In this document: positions 1-9,019 of the stretch, piece by piece
Numbering within the stretch: position 1 is the first letter of the stretch
Layout: the number at the start of each line of letters is the position of its first letter
Assembly: GCF_012848175.1 (NCBI RefSeq)
Contig: NZ_CP051651.1
Span: forward strand, 310,001 to 374,000
Reading direction: 5' to 3'
DNA length: 64,000 nt
Origin: Xanthomonas campestris pv. badrii
GTDB lineage: Bacteria; Pseudomonadota; Gammaproteobacteria; Xanthomonadales; Xanthomonadaceae
The notes under the pieces: generated by a model
Told to the model about the DNA's origin: nothing
The model's database searches: none
The model's input: only the letters and a program-made list of their open reading frames with translations
Translations under genes and position numbers: made by a program

Positions 1-849
1 GAAACTAAGGCTGTCGAAGATATCGCCGCTGGTCACCGTATCGCCCAGCGTCAACTCGCTGCGCCAGGGAACGATGGCACGTTGCGCATAGGTGCGTTGG
101 CGCTGCCAGGCGCTATGACTGGACATGGTGTTGATGGACTCCGTCCAGCTTCTGGTGTCGCGTAAGCGCCACGCACCGATATTGATGCCACTTTCCAAGC
201 CAAGATAATGGTTGCTGTTGCTACCATATGCTCCGGTACTATTGCTGCCACTGATGCGGTAAGTGAGCAAGCCCGCATTGATACCCTCGTCCCAGCGTCC
301 GGGATCGACCCACCCCGATGGAGTGTGCTCAAGGGCCACCTGGGGAATGCTGATATCGAGCCGCATTCTTTTGAAATCGAACGCGGTCCACGCTTGTGGA
401 ATAAGCAAACCGAGTGGGCGACATCCGCCGCCTTCGGCGCCGATAGCCGCTGCACGAGCATTCGCAGTAAGCCTGATTCCCATCTCGTACAGATCCTTGA
501 TCGACACGCATGCAAGCAGGCCCGTGCTATCATGCAGCGCTGCGGTGGCTCGGTCGCTGTTATCCAGCTCGGCTGAAGACGGGTTGGACGAGTTACTTGG
601 AAGGGCGATGAAGTTGATGGTGCGGGAGGCGATATGTTCGCCATTCAACAGCACGTCTACTGGGTAGCTGCCGGGCGCTTGCGCCCCGGGACGCGCAAAC
701 CGCGAGAGATCCGCGACGTCTTGAGCATTGTCCGAGAGAAAGGCAGGGTCAAACCATAAATTGCCTTTTCCGAGGCATGCCAACGGAAACAGCAGCCCCA
801 ATGCAAGATAGATTTGACTCTGCCGCAATCGACGCGTTTCAAGTTTCAC
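1..849 (-). CDS. Fimbrial outer-membrane usher, N-terminal part (cut by window edge)
   Basis: The outer-membrane usher (PapC/FimD family) secretes and assembles subunits delivered by the chaperone. Reading the minus strand from a GTG at 849 gives 283 open codons to the window edge. A signal peptide is followed by the typical mature start (LWFDPAFL) and the N-terminal chaperone-binding domain, including PGSYPVDVLLNG. A Cys pair lies around GLLACVSI and GGGCRPLG, and the first barrel strands begin near GWVDPGRWDEGI. The GTG overlaps the TGA of the upstream chaperone gene (846-848), so the two are probably translationally coupled. There is no early ATG in this frame. The rest of the barrel and any tip adhesin lie outside the window. 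Family assignment is strong; the binding specificity is unknown. Confidence 0.85.
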   Translation of the reverse strand, partial: MKLETRRLRQSQIYLALGLLFPLACLGKGNLWFDPAFLSDNAQDVADLSRFARPGAQAPGSYPVDVLLNGEHIASRTINFIALPSNSSNPSSAELDNSDRATAALHDSTGLLACVSIKDLYEMGIRLTANARAAAIGAEGGGCRPLGLLIPQAWTAFDFKRMRLDISIPQVALEHTPSGWVDPGRWDEGINAGLLTYRISGSNSTGAYGSNSNHYLGLESGINIGAWRLRDTRSWTESINTMSSHSAWQRQRTYAQRAIVPWRSELTLGDTVTSGDIFDSLSF

Positions 850-1562
850 TGCAATGATTTTTTCAATATTGACGATCTTTGTTCTGGAGTAGTTGCCCCA
901 TAGTCATTGATCGTATGAAACGTGATCGAATCCCCTGCCATGCCTTTCATGGGGACCGCTTCGCTGCCGTTGGGGGCGACCATCAAGGTTTCCAGCTCAG
1001 TACTTCCAACTTTCATGCCGCAAAGAGTTAGATAGTACGGCGTCGGATTTCTGATAATGAGATTTCCGTTGTTCTGCTCAAAAGTCAGCTTACTGGGCGC
1101 TTGGTCGACTGCCAGCTTCAAACCGTGTGGACGAAGAAAGAGCTTCAGTCGAGTCACTGTTGCGATCAACAACATGTTCTTGCCCTGCAGGGAATCTTTA
1201 TCGATCGAAGGAATTGCCTTCGAGTTAAAATAGTAAAGTTCCTCGTGGTCAGTGGCAGGATGCCCACCAACGTATATCAGCCGTACGGTGTTTTCGTCTC
1301 CAGGACCGCTGCTGTAGAGGGGCGGCGTCACTACGAAGTCGTGGGTTCTCTTTCCTAGCGCATCCTCGACCCATGATTGCACCAGGAACGTCGAGTGCTT
1401 GGAGGAATTGCTTACCGAAATAGTGCGCACCTTCTGCTCAGCAGGATAGACAATCCGTGTCCCTCCGACGGTGATGCCGTTTGCGGAGACACTCAAGGAA
1501 AAAGCGAATGTCGTTACCGCAAGCAATGCTTGTAATTTGATACGTAGACCGTAAATATGCAT
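846..1562 (-). CDS. Periplasmic fimbrial chaperone (PapD/FimC family)
   Basis: This periplasmic chaperone of 238 residues caps fimbrial subunits by donor-strand complementation and hands them to the usher. It has a signal peptide (about 1-27, ending SVSA). The conserved subunit-anchoring Arg lies in GTRIVYPAE, and the family signature appears as ELYYFNSKAIP in the FG region. A Lys follows in TRLKLFLRP, and there is a second Ig-like domain. AAGGA sits about 6 bases before the ATG and supports the start. The gene lies 62 bp downstream of the subunit gene and overlaps the usher start. The signature loop is Tyr-rich rather than the usual LFxLN, a variant also seen outside the classical Pap/Fim clades. 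Confidence in family is high. Confidence 0.9.
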   Translation of the reverse strand: MHIYGLRIKLQALLAVTTFAFSLSVSANGITVGGTRIVYPAEQKVRTISVSNSSKHSTFLVQSWVEDALGKRTHDFVVTPPLYSSGPGDENTVRLIYVGGHPATDHEELYYFNSKAIPSIDKDSLQGKNMLLIATVTRLKLFLRPHGLKLAVDQAPSKLTFEQNNGNLIIRNPTPYYLTLCGMKVGSTELETLMVAPNGSEAVPMKGMAGDSITFHTINDYGATTPEQRSSILKKSLQ

Positions 1563-1624
1563 GTGATCCTTCCATAAGCTGGCACGCGGACAAACAAGCG
1601 TGCCAGCTTATTGATTGATGGCGA

Positions 1625-2212
1625 TTACTCGTAGATAAGTTTGAAATTGGCCATCGCACTCGCGCTGCCAGCGGTTACCCCCGGCGCAGTGGCGACGTAG
1701 GCTGCCGCGAAGCTGAGTGTGTTCTCTCCCTCGCCAAGCAAATGCTTTGGGGTTGCTGCAGAACCATTCACAGCCACTGGAACTCCTCCATCCAAAATCT
1801 GAATCCCGATGTTATTTGCGTTACCTCCATCGCCACTATTGGAAAGGCCGAGCACGGTGTTGTCCGTAGTTGCAGTTACTCCCGAAAACTGAAGGGCGAC
1901 ATTTGAATAGGCGTCGATATCCGGCGTGGCGCTTTTTGCCAGTGCGCAGTCGGACAACTTAACGGAGAACAACACCGGCGTGCTTCTGTCACCTTTTGCC
2001 GTGAAAGCATCGGCTCGAACTTGTCCAAGTGAAACGGTCTGGTCATCCGAACCGACCTCAATGCTGCAGGCGGTGTTGACGATGGAACCGGTGAAGTTGA
2101 TTGTGCCACCGTCCACGGTGACTACAGGCGGAGGCGCGGCGATTGCTGTCGTCGATGAAACGCATAGAACGGCCATCAATAGAACTGGGGGCGAGGAGAT
2201 GATTTTCTTCAT
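1625..2212 (-). CDS. Fimbrial major subunit (type 1 pilin, FimA-like)
   Basis: This is a structural pilus subunit of 195 residues exported by Sec and polymerised by the chaperone-usher pair downstream. It has a signal peptide (1-26, hydrophobic core LLMAVLCV, ending AIAA). The mature N-terminal donor strand starts GGTINFTGSI. Two cysteines (about 49 and 89) are spaced like the subunit disulfide, and the C-terminal strand ends NFKLIYE with the penultimate-Tyr motif used by chaperones. An in-frame ATG at 2272 would add 20 residues, but it precedes a perfectly formed signal peptide at 2212, so the shorter start is preferred. It is first in the operon. The mature protein is small, Gly/Ala/Thr-rich and poor in aromatics, as expected of a shaft pilin. 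Confidence 0.88.
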   Translation of the reverse strand: MKKIISSPPVLLMAVLCVSSTTAIAAPPPVVTVDGGTINFTGSIVNTACSIEVGSDDQTVSLGQVRADAFTAKGDRSTPVLFSVKLSDCALAKSATPDIDAYSNVALQFSGVTATTDNTVLGLSNSGDGGNANNIGIQILDGGVPVAVNGSAATPKHLLGEGENTLSFAAAYVATAPGVTAGSASAMANFKLIYE

Positions 2213-2423
2213 TTTGGCTCGGTCAAGAAACTGCCCGCTTGGATAGGCTGGGCAAGGGGAGGGAATTTGCATCGAGACACTGGCATCAACTGATGCGCTA
2301 AATGTCTGTGCGCGGAAAAGTATGCGCTAACGAGAAAAGGAGAGGGCATGGGCGCGAGCCCAAAAAGACGTAGGCAGAGTGCTTCGGGAGGGGGCTGTGT
2401 TAGAGCACGCGTTCGCGCGTTAA
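2213..2423. promoter_or_regulatory. Upstream region of the fimbrial operon
   Basis: About 210 bp lie between the pilin start and the first transposon remnant. The promoter of the minus-strand fimbrial operon must lie here or in the adjoining remnant. No convincing -35/-10 pair or operator was recognised by eye. Confidence 0.3.
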
Positions 2424-2506
2424 GCAGGCTGCTGAAATACTAATTTCGGCCTGCCGACCTGCATAGATGACTAGCTTTTCCGCCAATTCCGAGGCTCCGA
2501 CCGACA
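2424..2506 (+). repeat. Damaged copy of the MITE-like element at 9020-9114
   Basis: This stretch begins with the terminal sequence CAGGCTGCTGAAATA. It matches the reverse complement of 9114 down to about 9025 with roughly ten mismatches. The far terminal repeat is degraded: CGGCAGTCTCGG replaces TTTCAGCAGCCTG. The element is non-coding and lies directly beside an IS1595-like fragment. Confidence 0.6.
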
Positions 2507-2543
2507 TCGGCAGTCTCGGCTTTCACGCAGGAGTTCCGTGTTG

Positions 2544-2827
2544 GCTCTACCCAGCGCATTCGCCAAGGTCCATCGGGTTATTTCGGCAGCCTGCGAGGAG
2601 CGCGTTGCTTGAATGTGGTGCTGGGCAACGTCCAACATGCTATCAGCGGGACCTGCCATGCGGTGGGCCAGGCCACGCATGCGCGTCGCTACCTGGCCGA
2701 AGCGGCCTATCGCTTCAAGGATCGATTCGCTATGAAACGGATGCTGCCGCGGCTGGCGACGGCGCTGATGCGGTGCAAACCTTGTCCAGAGCGTGTCTTG
2801 CGTATGGCAAGCAACGCTCGTGGCTGA
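2544..2827 (+). pseudogene. IS1595-family transposase, C-terminal remnant
   Basis: The C-terminal end of an ISXo5-like IS1595-family DDE transposase is readable in two frames. The first (ALPSAFAKVHRVISAACEER) starts at 2544 and the second (LNVVLGNVQHAISG, then HARRYLAEAAYRFKDRFAM, ending CPERVLRMASN) runs to 2827. A deletion/frameshift near 2608 separates them. The N-terminal zinc ribbon and the catalytic core are absent, so it cannot be functional. Family assignment rests on recognising the conserved C-terminal motif YLAEAAYRF. Confidence 0.65.
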
Positions 2828-3249
2828 GGGATGGAGCGAAGCAGGTAGTGGTCTGGATAGCTGGTTACTCTGCGTGAAATGGGTGGCCGCCTAAAATTGC
2901 TTGGGATTCTTGAATTTTTTTTGGCCGATTGCGGATTGGTGTGGGTGCGTTGAGGCCCTTGAAGCTGCATCGAGCCTGGGAAACAAGCCCTTTCCGGCGT
3001 CCCAGAAGGTGGTGCATCCTGTACTGATCTTCTTGACGCGGTGTTGTGCATGAAGAAGGGCCGCCGGCTGAGCGCGTTGTTTTTCCTTCCCTGGCTTCGC
3101 GGCCGGGTCCACGCTCACGGGCGTGTTCGGCGCCCCGAAGGCGCGGATCGTGACCCTGCGGCGCTTAAGAAAACCGGCAACAAATGCGCCGAAAACGGCG
3201 AAAATCGAGGGTCTGAACACAAAATACGCGTCCCTGGACGGCTTTTCAT

Positions 3250-3981
3250 GTCTGCCGGTGGTGTTGATCAGAGTTTCCTTAAAAAAACGGCCGTGTGCTC
3301 CGGCTGCGGCCATCGGTGTTGCAGCCGCGACGACAAGCGCCCGTGTCGCGCCCGCGACCTGCGCGTGGCCTGCTGGACGCTGCATGTGGAGTTCTGGCGC
3401 CGGCGGGTCGGTTGGCCGGGGTGTGGCGGCGTGTACCTAGAGCGGCTGGACGGGCTGGCCAAGAACCCGCGCTACACCGAGCGATTCGCCCTGCATGTGG
3501 GCAATCTGTGCTGGAGCATGACGCAAACCGCCGTGGCGGAGCTGGAGCGGCTACACGACGGTACGGTCAAGGACTTGTCCAGGCTGTACATGGCCGAGCA
3601 GGGGCGTCGTGCGGGGACGCCGGCGCCACGCGCCATCGGGATCGACGAGATCGCGATCCACAATGGCCACGACTATCGCGTGGGCGTCAGCGATCTGGAA
3701 GGCGGCCGACCGATCTGGTTCGGCGGCAGTTGGCGCACCGAGCCTGACATCGACCAGTTCTTCGTCGAAGTGGGCCAAAACGCAGTGCCGGCATCGAGGT
3801 GGCGGTGATGCACATGTGGCGGCCGTTCCGCAGCTCGGTGGGCAAGAACCCGCCCAACCCCAGCATCGTGTTCGACAAGTTCCACATCATGCGCCACCTG
3901 TCAGAGGAGTTCCTCAAGCTCAAGATCATCGCCAGCTTCCTGCCGCCACTGCCCGAAAACGCTCGATTGCGCCCACAGTGA
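3250..3981 (+). pseudogene. ISL3-family transposase remnant
   Basis: This is a broken ISL3-family transposase. The zinc-finger-like CSGCGHRC and a second Cys region (WPGCGGVYLERL) are followed by the core (AIGIDEIAIHNGHDYRVGVSDL with the first Asp, then RPIWFGG). A frameshift near 3795 shifts the reading to MHMWRPFRSSVG and SIVFDKFHIMRHL, where the second catalytic Asp lies. The sequence ends at a stop at 3981, after divergence following EEFLKLK. The C-terminal third with the catalytic Glu is missing. The 5' end is poorly defined; similarity becomes clear from about 3290. It lies just upstream of the hybrid kinase and may have displaced its native promoter. Confidence 0.75.
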
Positions 3982-4111
3982 TCCGCGAAGACCCAGTTTT
4001 GTTACGTTTACTGTGCCATTTCGGATGTTGCGCAGTGAGGCGCTATCGCCTTTCGGCTATCTTCGAGGCATGATGGTTTGGCGACCGTTGAAGGGTTGTT
4101 GGAGAGAAGAG

Positions 4112-7100
4112 ATGCCGGGGCGTTTGCTAGCCAAAACGGAGAGTTATTACAGACGCATATTGTATGGATCCGCGGCTGTACTTTCTTTTGCAGCCATCAG
4201 TTCCGCGCTGCTGTTCGGAATTGGGAGCATCGAGCAATACCACGGTCGCCAGGTGATGCAGTTTGTCAGGAAGTGTGAGAGCATCCAGAATGAGGTGGAC
4301 AGGCTCTCTGCACGGCTTGCTCAGTTTGCCGCCGTCTACGAAGGCGTATGGAAGCTGCGCCAGAATGATGTGGTGCCGCTGCGCCGGTATGCGGAGAGCT
4401 TGGTGCGCGATGGCGGCGTTTTGGTCACCGATGGCGATCTGACTGCAATTCCTTTTACTGTTGTCAGCTCATTGAAAGAACCGCAGGATGAAACACATCT
4501 GGCGATGGCATTGCGTGTGGTGCGCGATCTTTCTGCTGTTCCATCGATTGACGCTAGAAAGGTTGGCTTAACACTGAATGGCTTCATATATTCGCAGGAC
4601 GCGCGATTCCTGGCTGCATCGCCGGTGATGTCTCTATCCGAAATGCAGCAGGCGCGTTCACAAGGGGCGCGGAAATTCGTCCAGAGCCGCATCGGTGCGT
4701 TCGAGCAGCTGCTTGCGTCCATTCCGCCGAATCAAGCTCGTCAGCGGCGCCCGCTTTGGCTGTCGGCTGCTAGCGAGAATCGGCGACTATCGGTTGCCAG
4801 TCTCGTTGTACCAATGTACCAAGGCGACAAGCGCGCCCTGACCATGGCTCTATCCTTATCGCGCGAAGAGTTCATGCATTTTTTTATGGGCCATAATGGG
4901 GCAGATGGTCGATTCTTCCTCCTTAGCGAGGACGCCCGCCAGAACCTGAGCGATCAGCCGGGCTCGACATATGAGCCTGTGGGGCTCATGCAGTTATATG
5001 CCAACGTTGGGATGGTGAAGCGTGCTGATGCAGTTGCTCATAATTTCTACAAGGATGGCGTATTTTACGTGTTTCAGCGTATTTCTGGACCTCAGTGGAT
5101 TGCTGTGTCTACCTACCGCTGGCAAGATGTGTTGCAAGACCTGCGGACGGAGCTAATCACCGCTACATTAATCTGCGTGTTGGCGCTTGGATTCATGTGG
5201 ACGTCTGCTGTGTATTTCGATCTGCGGATCACCAAGCCGTTATTGAAGAACGCGGAGCATCTAATCGAAGCACAAAATTTCAGTAAGGCGATCATTGATA
5301 CATTGCCGATCGGTATAGGTGTGTATGCACCGGATACCGGATCGGTATTGCTGGAAAACTCAGTTGCACGACGAATGCGCGGTGGAACCAGCGTCGAAGA
5401 TGGGGTGCCGTTTTATCGCCACGTCATGCAGGAGCGCTCGGTTGGGATGCCAACAGATGTCAATCATTCCTTCGTAGAGATATTATGGGAAGTAGCTGAA
5501 GGCAAGAGTGGCTGCATTGGTGTTGCATCTTCACAGACGCGCTTCGAAGGTCGCCCGGCGGTATTGCTTGGTTTGGTGGACATCAATGAGCGCAAAGCCA
5601 GCGAACGCTTGCTTGTGGAAGCCGCGAAAACCGCCGACGAGGCCAGTCGCGCCAAATCGATATTTTTGGCGATTGTTGGTCACGAGATCCGTACACCGCT
5701 ACACGGCGCAATGGGGCATCTCGAATTACTATCGCGCAGTCCGCTGGACTACCAGCAGAGGGAATGGATTGAAATGATCCAGCGCTCTTTCGATGCCTTG
5801 CTTGGCTTGGTCAACGACCTGCTGGATTCCACGAAGCTAGAAGCCAATGCCCTGCATATAAGCCCTGTGGCGATGTCGCCAAACCAAGTGGTCGAGCGCT
5901 GTGCGCAGAGTTTTGGGGCTACGATCACTCAGTCAGGGGTCGCGTTCTACTGTCTCACCGACCCAGATGTGGATCAGGTGGTGGAGGGTGATGAGCAGCG
6001 CCTGACCCAGATTTTGCAAAACTTGCTTGGCAATGCGGCAAAATTTACCGAACGCGGCTCGATCACCATTTCGTCGCGGCGTATCCGTCAGGAGGAAAGT
6101 GAAGTCTGGGTACGCTTTGAAGTCAGAGATACCGGTATTGGGATCGCTGCAGCGATGCAGTCGGAAATCTTCAAGTCGCTAGCACAGGCTGACGACAGCA
6201 TCAGCCGGCGTTATGGCGGCACCGGCCTCGGCTTGTTTCTCTGCAGGAATCTGTGTCATTTGATGGGAGGCAAAATCAGTGTTCGCAGCGAACCGGGTGT
6301 GGGCAGCGTGTTCCGGGTCGATCTTCCATTCAAGCCCACCGTGCGCACCGGTGCACAGGCGAGCCCGCTACACGGTGTTTCCATTCAGGTAGTGTGCGGC
6401 GATTCTAGCTGGTACGCCGCGCTTCTGAAGCGCTTGCGGCATTGGGGGGCAACGGTGGTCGAGGGTAAGTCAGTCAATCAGCCGATCGATATCCGGTTGA
6501 TCGCCCAACCACCCGATGACCAATGGCATGCGCTCAATGCGATACGCCTCCCGCGCCTGGGTACTGTGTCGGTGACAGTCCAAGGACCGTTTGCTCCTCA
6601 ACTACGCGGTCAGCACGTCGAGGTCAGTTCGATGACCTCGTCGGGACTGCTGGAGGCGTTGATCCACCTGACTGGTGGCGCCGCGGTCTCGCCGGAGACG
6701 CCACGCGCGATGACCAGCGATGAGTCGATCGGACTGCAATTGGATATTCTGATTGCAGAAGACGATGCAGTGAATCGTACCCTGATCAAGCATCAGCTGG
6801 CTGCCCTTGGCTGTGAACAGGTGCGGATAGCTGTCGATGGCGTGGAGGCGCTGGAGATGTGGCTGGAGCGGCGTGCGGATCTGGTCATCACCGATCTGGG
6901 CATGCCAGGTCTGGATGGTGTAGGGCTGCTGCAGAAGCTGCGCGAGCTGGATCCGGAGGCGCGCGTCGTAGCCACTTCTGCCTCTGCCGCCGCAGAAATA
7001 CAGGCAAATACCCAGCTGTTTTCCGATCAGTTGCAGAAGCCTGTGCTGCTGAGCGATTTACGCCGCGTGTTGAGGACGACGATGCTTAATCGCACAGATA

Positions 7101-7402
7101 ATCTGAAAATCAATGCCTCGCGCGAACCGGGTTCGGACGAACTCGACGTGCTGCTGCACCAAGCATTCCGTGCCGAATGGGGTAAGGAGCGCGAGCAAAT
7201 TGAACGGGCCTTGTTGGAGCGTGATCTGGACGCGCTGCGTCGTCGGCTCCATCGATTGCAAGGTGCGCTGATGGCGCTAGGGCTCGATGAACTGGTCGAC
7301 GAGGTAAAGCTCTTGCAGCGGCAGTGTGCGAAGGGGGACTGGATGACGCTTTTCACAAGTTGCCGGAAACTCATAGGCAACGTGGATGCGCGAGTCCAAT
7401 AG
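4112..7402 (+). CDS. BvgS-like hybrid sensor histidine kinase (kinase, receiver, HPt)
   Basis: This is an inner-membrane sensor kinase of 1,096 residues. TM1 lies at about 16-38, a roughly 300-residue periplasmic sensor follows, then TM2 at about 348-368 and a PAS-like segment. The HisKA domain holds the phospho-accepting His524 in GHEIRTPLHG. The HATPase domain shows NLLGNAAKF, DTGIGI and GTGLGLFL. A receiver domain carries Asp928 in ITDLGMPG, and a C-terminal HPt carries His1047 in RLHRLQGAL. All four phosphorelay residues are present, so it looks functional. The start is set by GGAGAGAAGAG at 4101-4111, immediately before the ATG; an in-frame GTG at 4013 has no such site. It converges with a LuxR-type regulator 17 bp away, its likely partner. 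The periplasmic domain was not recognised and the signal is unknown. Base composition is lower in GC than the core genes. Confidence 0.9.
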   Translation: MPGRLLAKTESYYRRILYGSAAVLSFAAISSALLFGIGSIEQYHGRQVMQFVRKCESIQNEVDRLSARLAQFAAVYEGVWKLRQNDVVPLRRYAESLVRDGGVLVTDGDLTAIPFTVVSSLKEPQDETHLAMALRVVRDLSAVPSIDARKVGLTLNGFIYSQDARFLAASPVMSLSEMQQARSQGARKFVQSRIGAFEQLLASIPPNQARQRRPLWLSAASENRRLSVASLVVPMYQGDKRALTMALSLSREEFMHFFMGHNGADGRFFLLSEDARQNLSDQPGSTYEPVGLMQLYANVGMVKRADAVAHNFYKDGVFYVFQRISGPQWIAVSTYRWQDVLQDLRTELITATLICVLALGFMWTSAVYFDLRITKPLLKNAEHLIEAQNFSKAIIDTLPIGIGVYAPDTGSVLLENSVARRMRGGTSVEDGVPFYRHVMQERSVGMPTDVNHSFVEILWEVAEGKSGCIGVASSQTRFEGRPAVLLGLVDINERKASERLLVEAAKTADEASRAKSIFLAIVGHEIRTPLHGAMGHLELLSRSPLDYQQREWIEMIQRSFDALLGLVNDLLDSTKLEANALHISPVAMSPNQVVERCAQSFGATITQSGVAFYCLTDPDVDQVVEGDEQRLTQILQNLLGNAAKFTERGSITISSRRIRQEESEVWVRFEVRDTGIGIAAAMQSEIFKSLAQADDSISRRYGGTGLGLFLCRNLCHLMGGKISVRSEPGVGSVFRVDLPFKPTVRTGAQASPLHGVSIQVVCGDSSWYAALLKRLRHWGATVVEGKSVNQPIDIRLIAQPPDDQWHALNAIRLPRLGTVSVTVQGPFAPQLRGQHVEVSSMTSSGLLEALIHLTGGAAVSPETPRAMTSDESIGLQLDILIAEDDAVNRTLIKHQLAALGCEQVRIAVDGVEALEMWLERRADLVITDLGMPGLDGVGLLQKLRELDPEARVVATSASAAAEIQANTQLFSDQLQKPVLLSDLRRVLRTTMLNRTDNLKINASREPGSDELDVLLHQAFRAEWGKEREQIERALLERDLDALRRRLHRLQGALMALGLDELVDEVKLLQRQCAKGDWMTLFTSCRKLIGNVDARVQ

Positions 7403-7419
7403 CTCGGTGAACGCCTGTA

Positions 7420-8067
7420 TCAGCGTTGTTTAAGTTCCTGCAGCAGCGTCGCAAGTTCCACATCGTTCTTGGCGCCTAGTTTCTTCATCGCAGCAAGCTT
7501 CTGGTTGCTAATGGTCTTCGGGCTACGGTTCAGGCGCGCCGCGATCTCGATGATGGTTAGCCCTTCTGCAGTCATCCGCGCCACAGAGGCCTCCTTGGGC
7601 GAGAGTGTGCCGATGCCGATCGTGCGGCTCTTGCTGTAGCGTGTTGCCAACAAAGCGGCACTCAGGCCCGGCGGAACGTAGAGCCCACCGGCGGCGACGT
7701 CACGCACCGCCTTGGCTAGATTGCCGAAGTCCGCACGGCTTTTGCCGATAAAGCCGGCAGCGCCCAGTTCCAGCGCTGCCGATACGATTGCCGGGGACGA
7801 GTGTGCGCTTACCACTAGCAGGCGCATCGCCGGTGCCACGCGGCGCAGGCGTTGCAGTAGATGCAATCCATCCGCTTGGGGATCGCTCTCGAACTCAAAA
7901 TCGCACAAAAGCACATCCACTGGTCGTTGCGCAATGTGGTGTAGTAGTTGTCCAATCTCATCGCAACTGAAGACAATCTCCAGATCTGGTTGCTCTTTGA
8001 GCACGCTTGTCACCCCAAGCAGCACGATCGGGTGATCGTCGGCAATACCTACCGTTATTCTATGCAT
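7420..8067 (-). CDS. LuxR/FixJ-type response regulator (BvgA/RcsB-like)
   Basis: This cytoplasmic DNA-binding response regulator has 215 residues. The receiver begins ITVGIADDHPIVLLG with acidic residues 10-11 and the phospho-accepting Asp56 in LLCDFEF. The C-terminal LuxR HTH reads LSPKEASVARMTAEGL, then IAARLNRSPKTISNQK. The ATG at 8067 places the receiver at the N-terminus; an upstream ATG at 8139 would add 24 residues read from transposon-derived DNA. It faces the hybrid kinase tail-to-tail. An HPt-bearing hybrid kinase needs a separate receiver, and this is the only one nearby. Targets are unknown; the fimbrial operon and the autotransporter flank the pair and are obvious candidates by analogy with BvgAS control of adhesins. 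Confidence 0.88.
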   Translation of the reverse strand: MHRITVGIADDHPIVLLGVTSVLKEQPDLEIVFSCDEIGQLLHHIAQRPVDVLLCDFEFESDPQADGLHLLQRLRRVAPAMRLLVVSAHSSPAIVSAALELGAAGFIGKSRADFGNLAKAVRDVAAGGLYVPPGLSAALLATRYSKSRTIGIGTLSPKEASVARMTAEGLTIIEIAARLNRSPKTISNQKLAAMKKLGAKNDVELATLLQELKQR

Positions 8068-8137
8068 CTCGTACTGGTTCCAAAATGGTATGTGTGTTCT
8101 AGGGTCGATGGGAAGGCGCCGGGCGCCTGTCGTCTGC

Positions 8138-8484
8138 ATTTTAGATCAGTCGCCGAGTCGAGGGTGCCGCGCCTGATCGCCCGTTGGATGGTCAGGCCGA
8201 ACCAGCGCTCGACCTGATCGAGCCAGGAACTATAGGTCGGTGTATAGTCGATGTGGTAGCGCGGCCGTTTGGCCAGCCATGCCTTGATCCTTGCGTGCTT
8301 GTGAATGACGTAGTTGTCGCAGATCAGATGTACGTCCAGATCCTGCGCGTCCACATGCTGCAGGAACTAGAGAAATTCCTGATGTCGGTGTTGGGGTTTG
8401 CACTGGGCGATCACGCTGCCGTTGTGGATGTCCAGCGCGGCGAACACGGTCGTGGTGCCGTGGCGCATCAGGGTCGCGCGCACG
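8138..8484 (-). pseudogene. IS630-family transposase, C-terminal remnant
   Basis: The DDE_3-type core is read on the minus strand: [31 protein letters not shown], an in-frame TAG at 8367-8369, then HLICDNYVIHKHARIKAWL (second Asp) and YTPTYSSWLDQVERWFG (catalytic Glu). Similarity fades after RAIRRGTL near 8140. The N-terminal half is missing and is abutted directly by an IS1478-like N-terminal fragment. It is inactive. Confidence 0.75.
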
Positions 8485-8966
8485 TCAGAGTTCTTGGTCG
8501 AACAGGGCGCAGCGATCAGCGTCCATCGGCGACCATGCCCGACCGCAAGCTGTGACCCTTACGCGCCAGATGCGCGTTGACGGCCCCCTGCATATGCGCG
8601 GCACGTCCATGGGTTTCCAGCAGACGGCGAAAATTGAGAATCGTCGTCTCGTCGGGAACGTTGTCCAAGCCACCGAGCTGGGCAAAACGCCGCAGGGTCG
8701 GGATCTCATGCAATGCCTCTTGCATCGCCGGATCGCTCAACGCATTCCACCGCTGCAGCAGATGAGTCCGCAACATCGTCGCCAGCGCGCACGGCTGCCG
8801 ACCCGGCCGCCCCGACACCGGATAATGCGGTTCGATCAGGGCAAGCAGTTGCTTTCACGGAAACGATGCGCTCCATCTCGGCCAGGAAGATCTCGCGGCG
8901 GCTCTGCTGACGCTTGCCCAGGCCTTCGGCGTTACCGAACGTCAGTTGGATGGATGGCCTCCTCAC
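8485..8966 (-). pseudogene. IS1478-like (IS5 family) transposase, N-terminal remnant
   Basis: On the minus strand from about 8966 the reading is RRPSIQLTFGNAEGLGKRQQ, then REIFLAEMERIV, characteristic of IS1478. A frameshift near 8865 follows, then VSGRPGRQPCALATMLRTHL, RWNALSDPAMQEALHEIP and LDNVPDETTILNFRRLLE (first Asp region). Another frameshift near 8528 leads into [13 protein letters not shown], where the match stops and IS630-like sequence begins. The C-terminal two thirds are missing. It is a dead fragment. Confidence 0.75.
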
Positions 8967-9019
8967 TCCGAACCAATGGTGCCGCGCATTTGTGGCACGT
9001 TGTTCAGAGGTTTCTTGGC

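Noticed and set aside
2891..3385. A 164-codon minus-strand frame with a basic, Lys/Arg-rich sequence
   Set aside because: It overlaps the ISL3 remnant antisense, lacks a ribosome-binding site and shows no family features; probably decayed mobile-element DNA.
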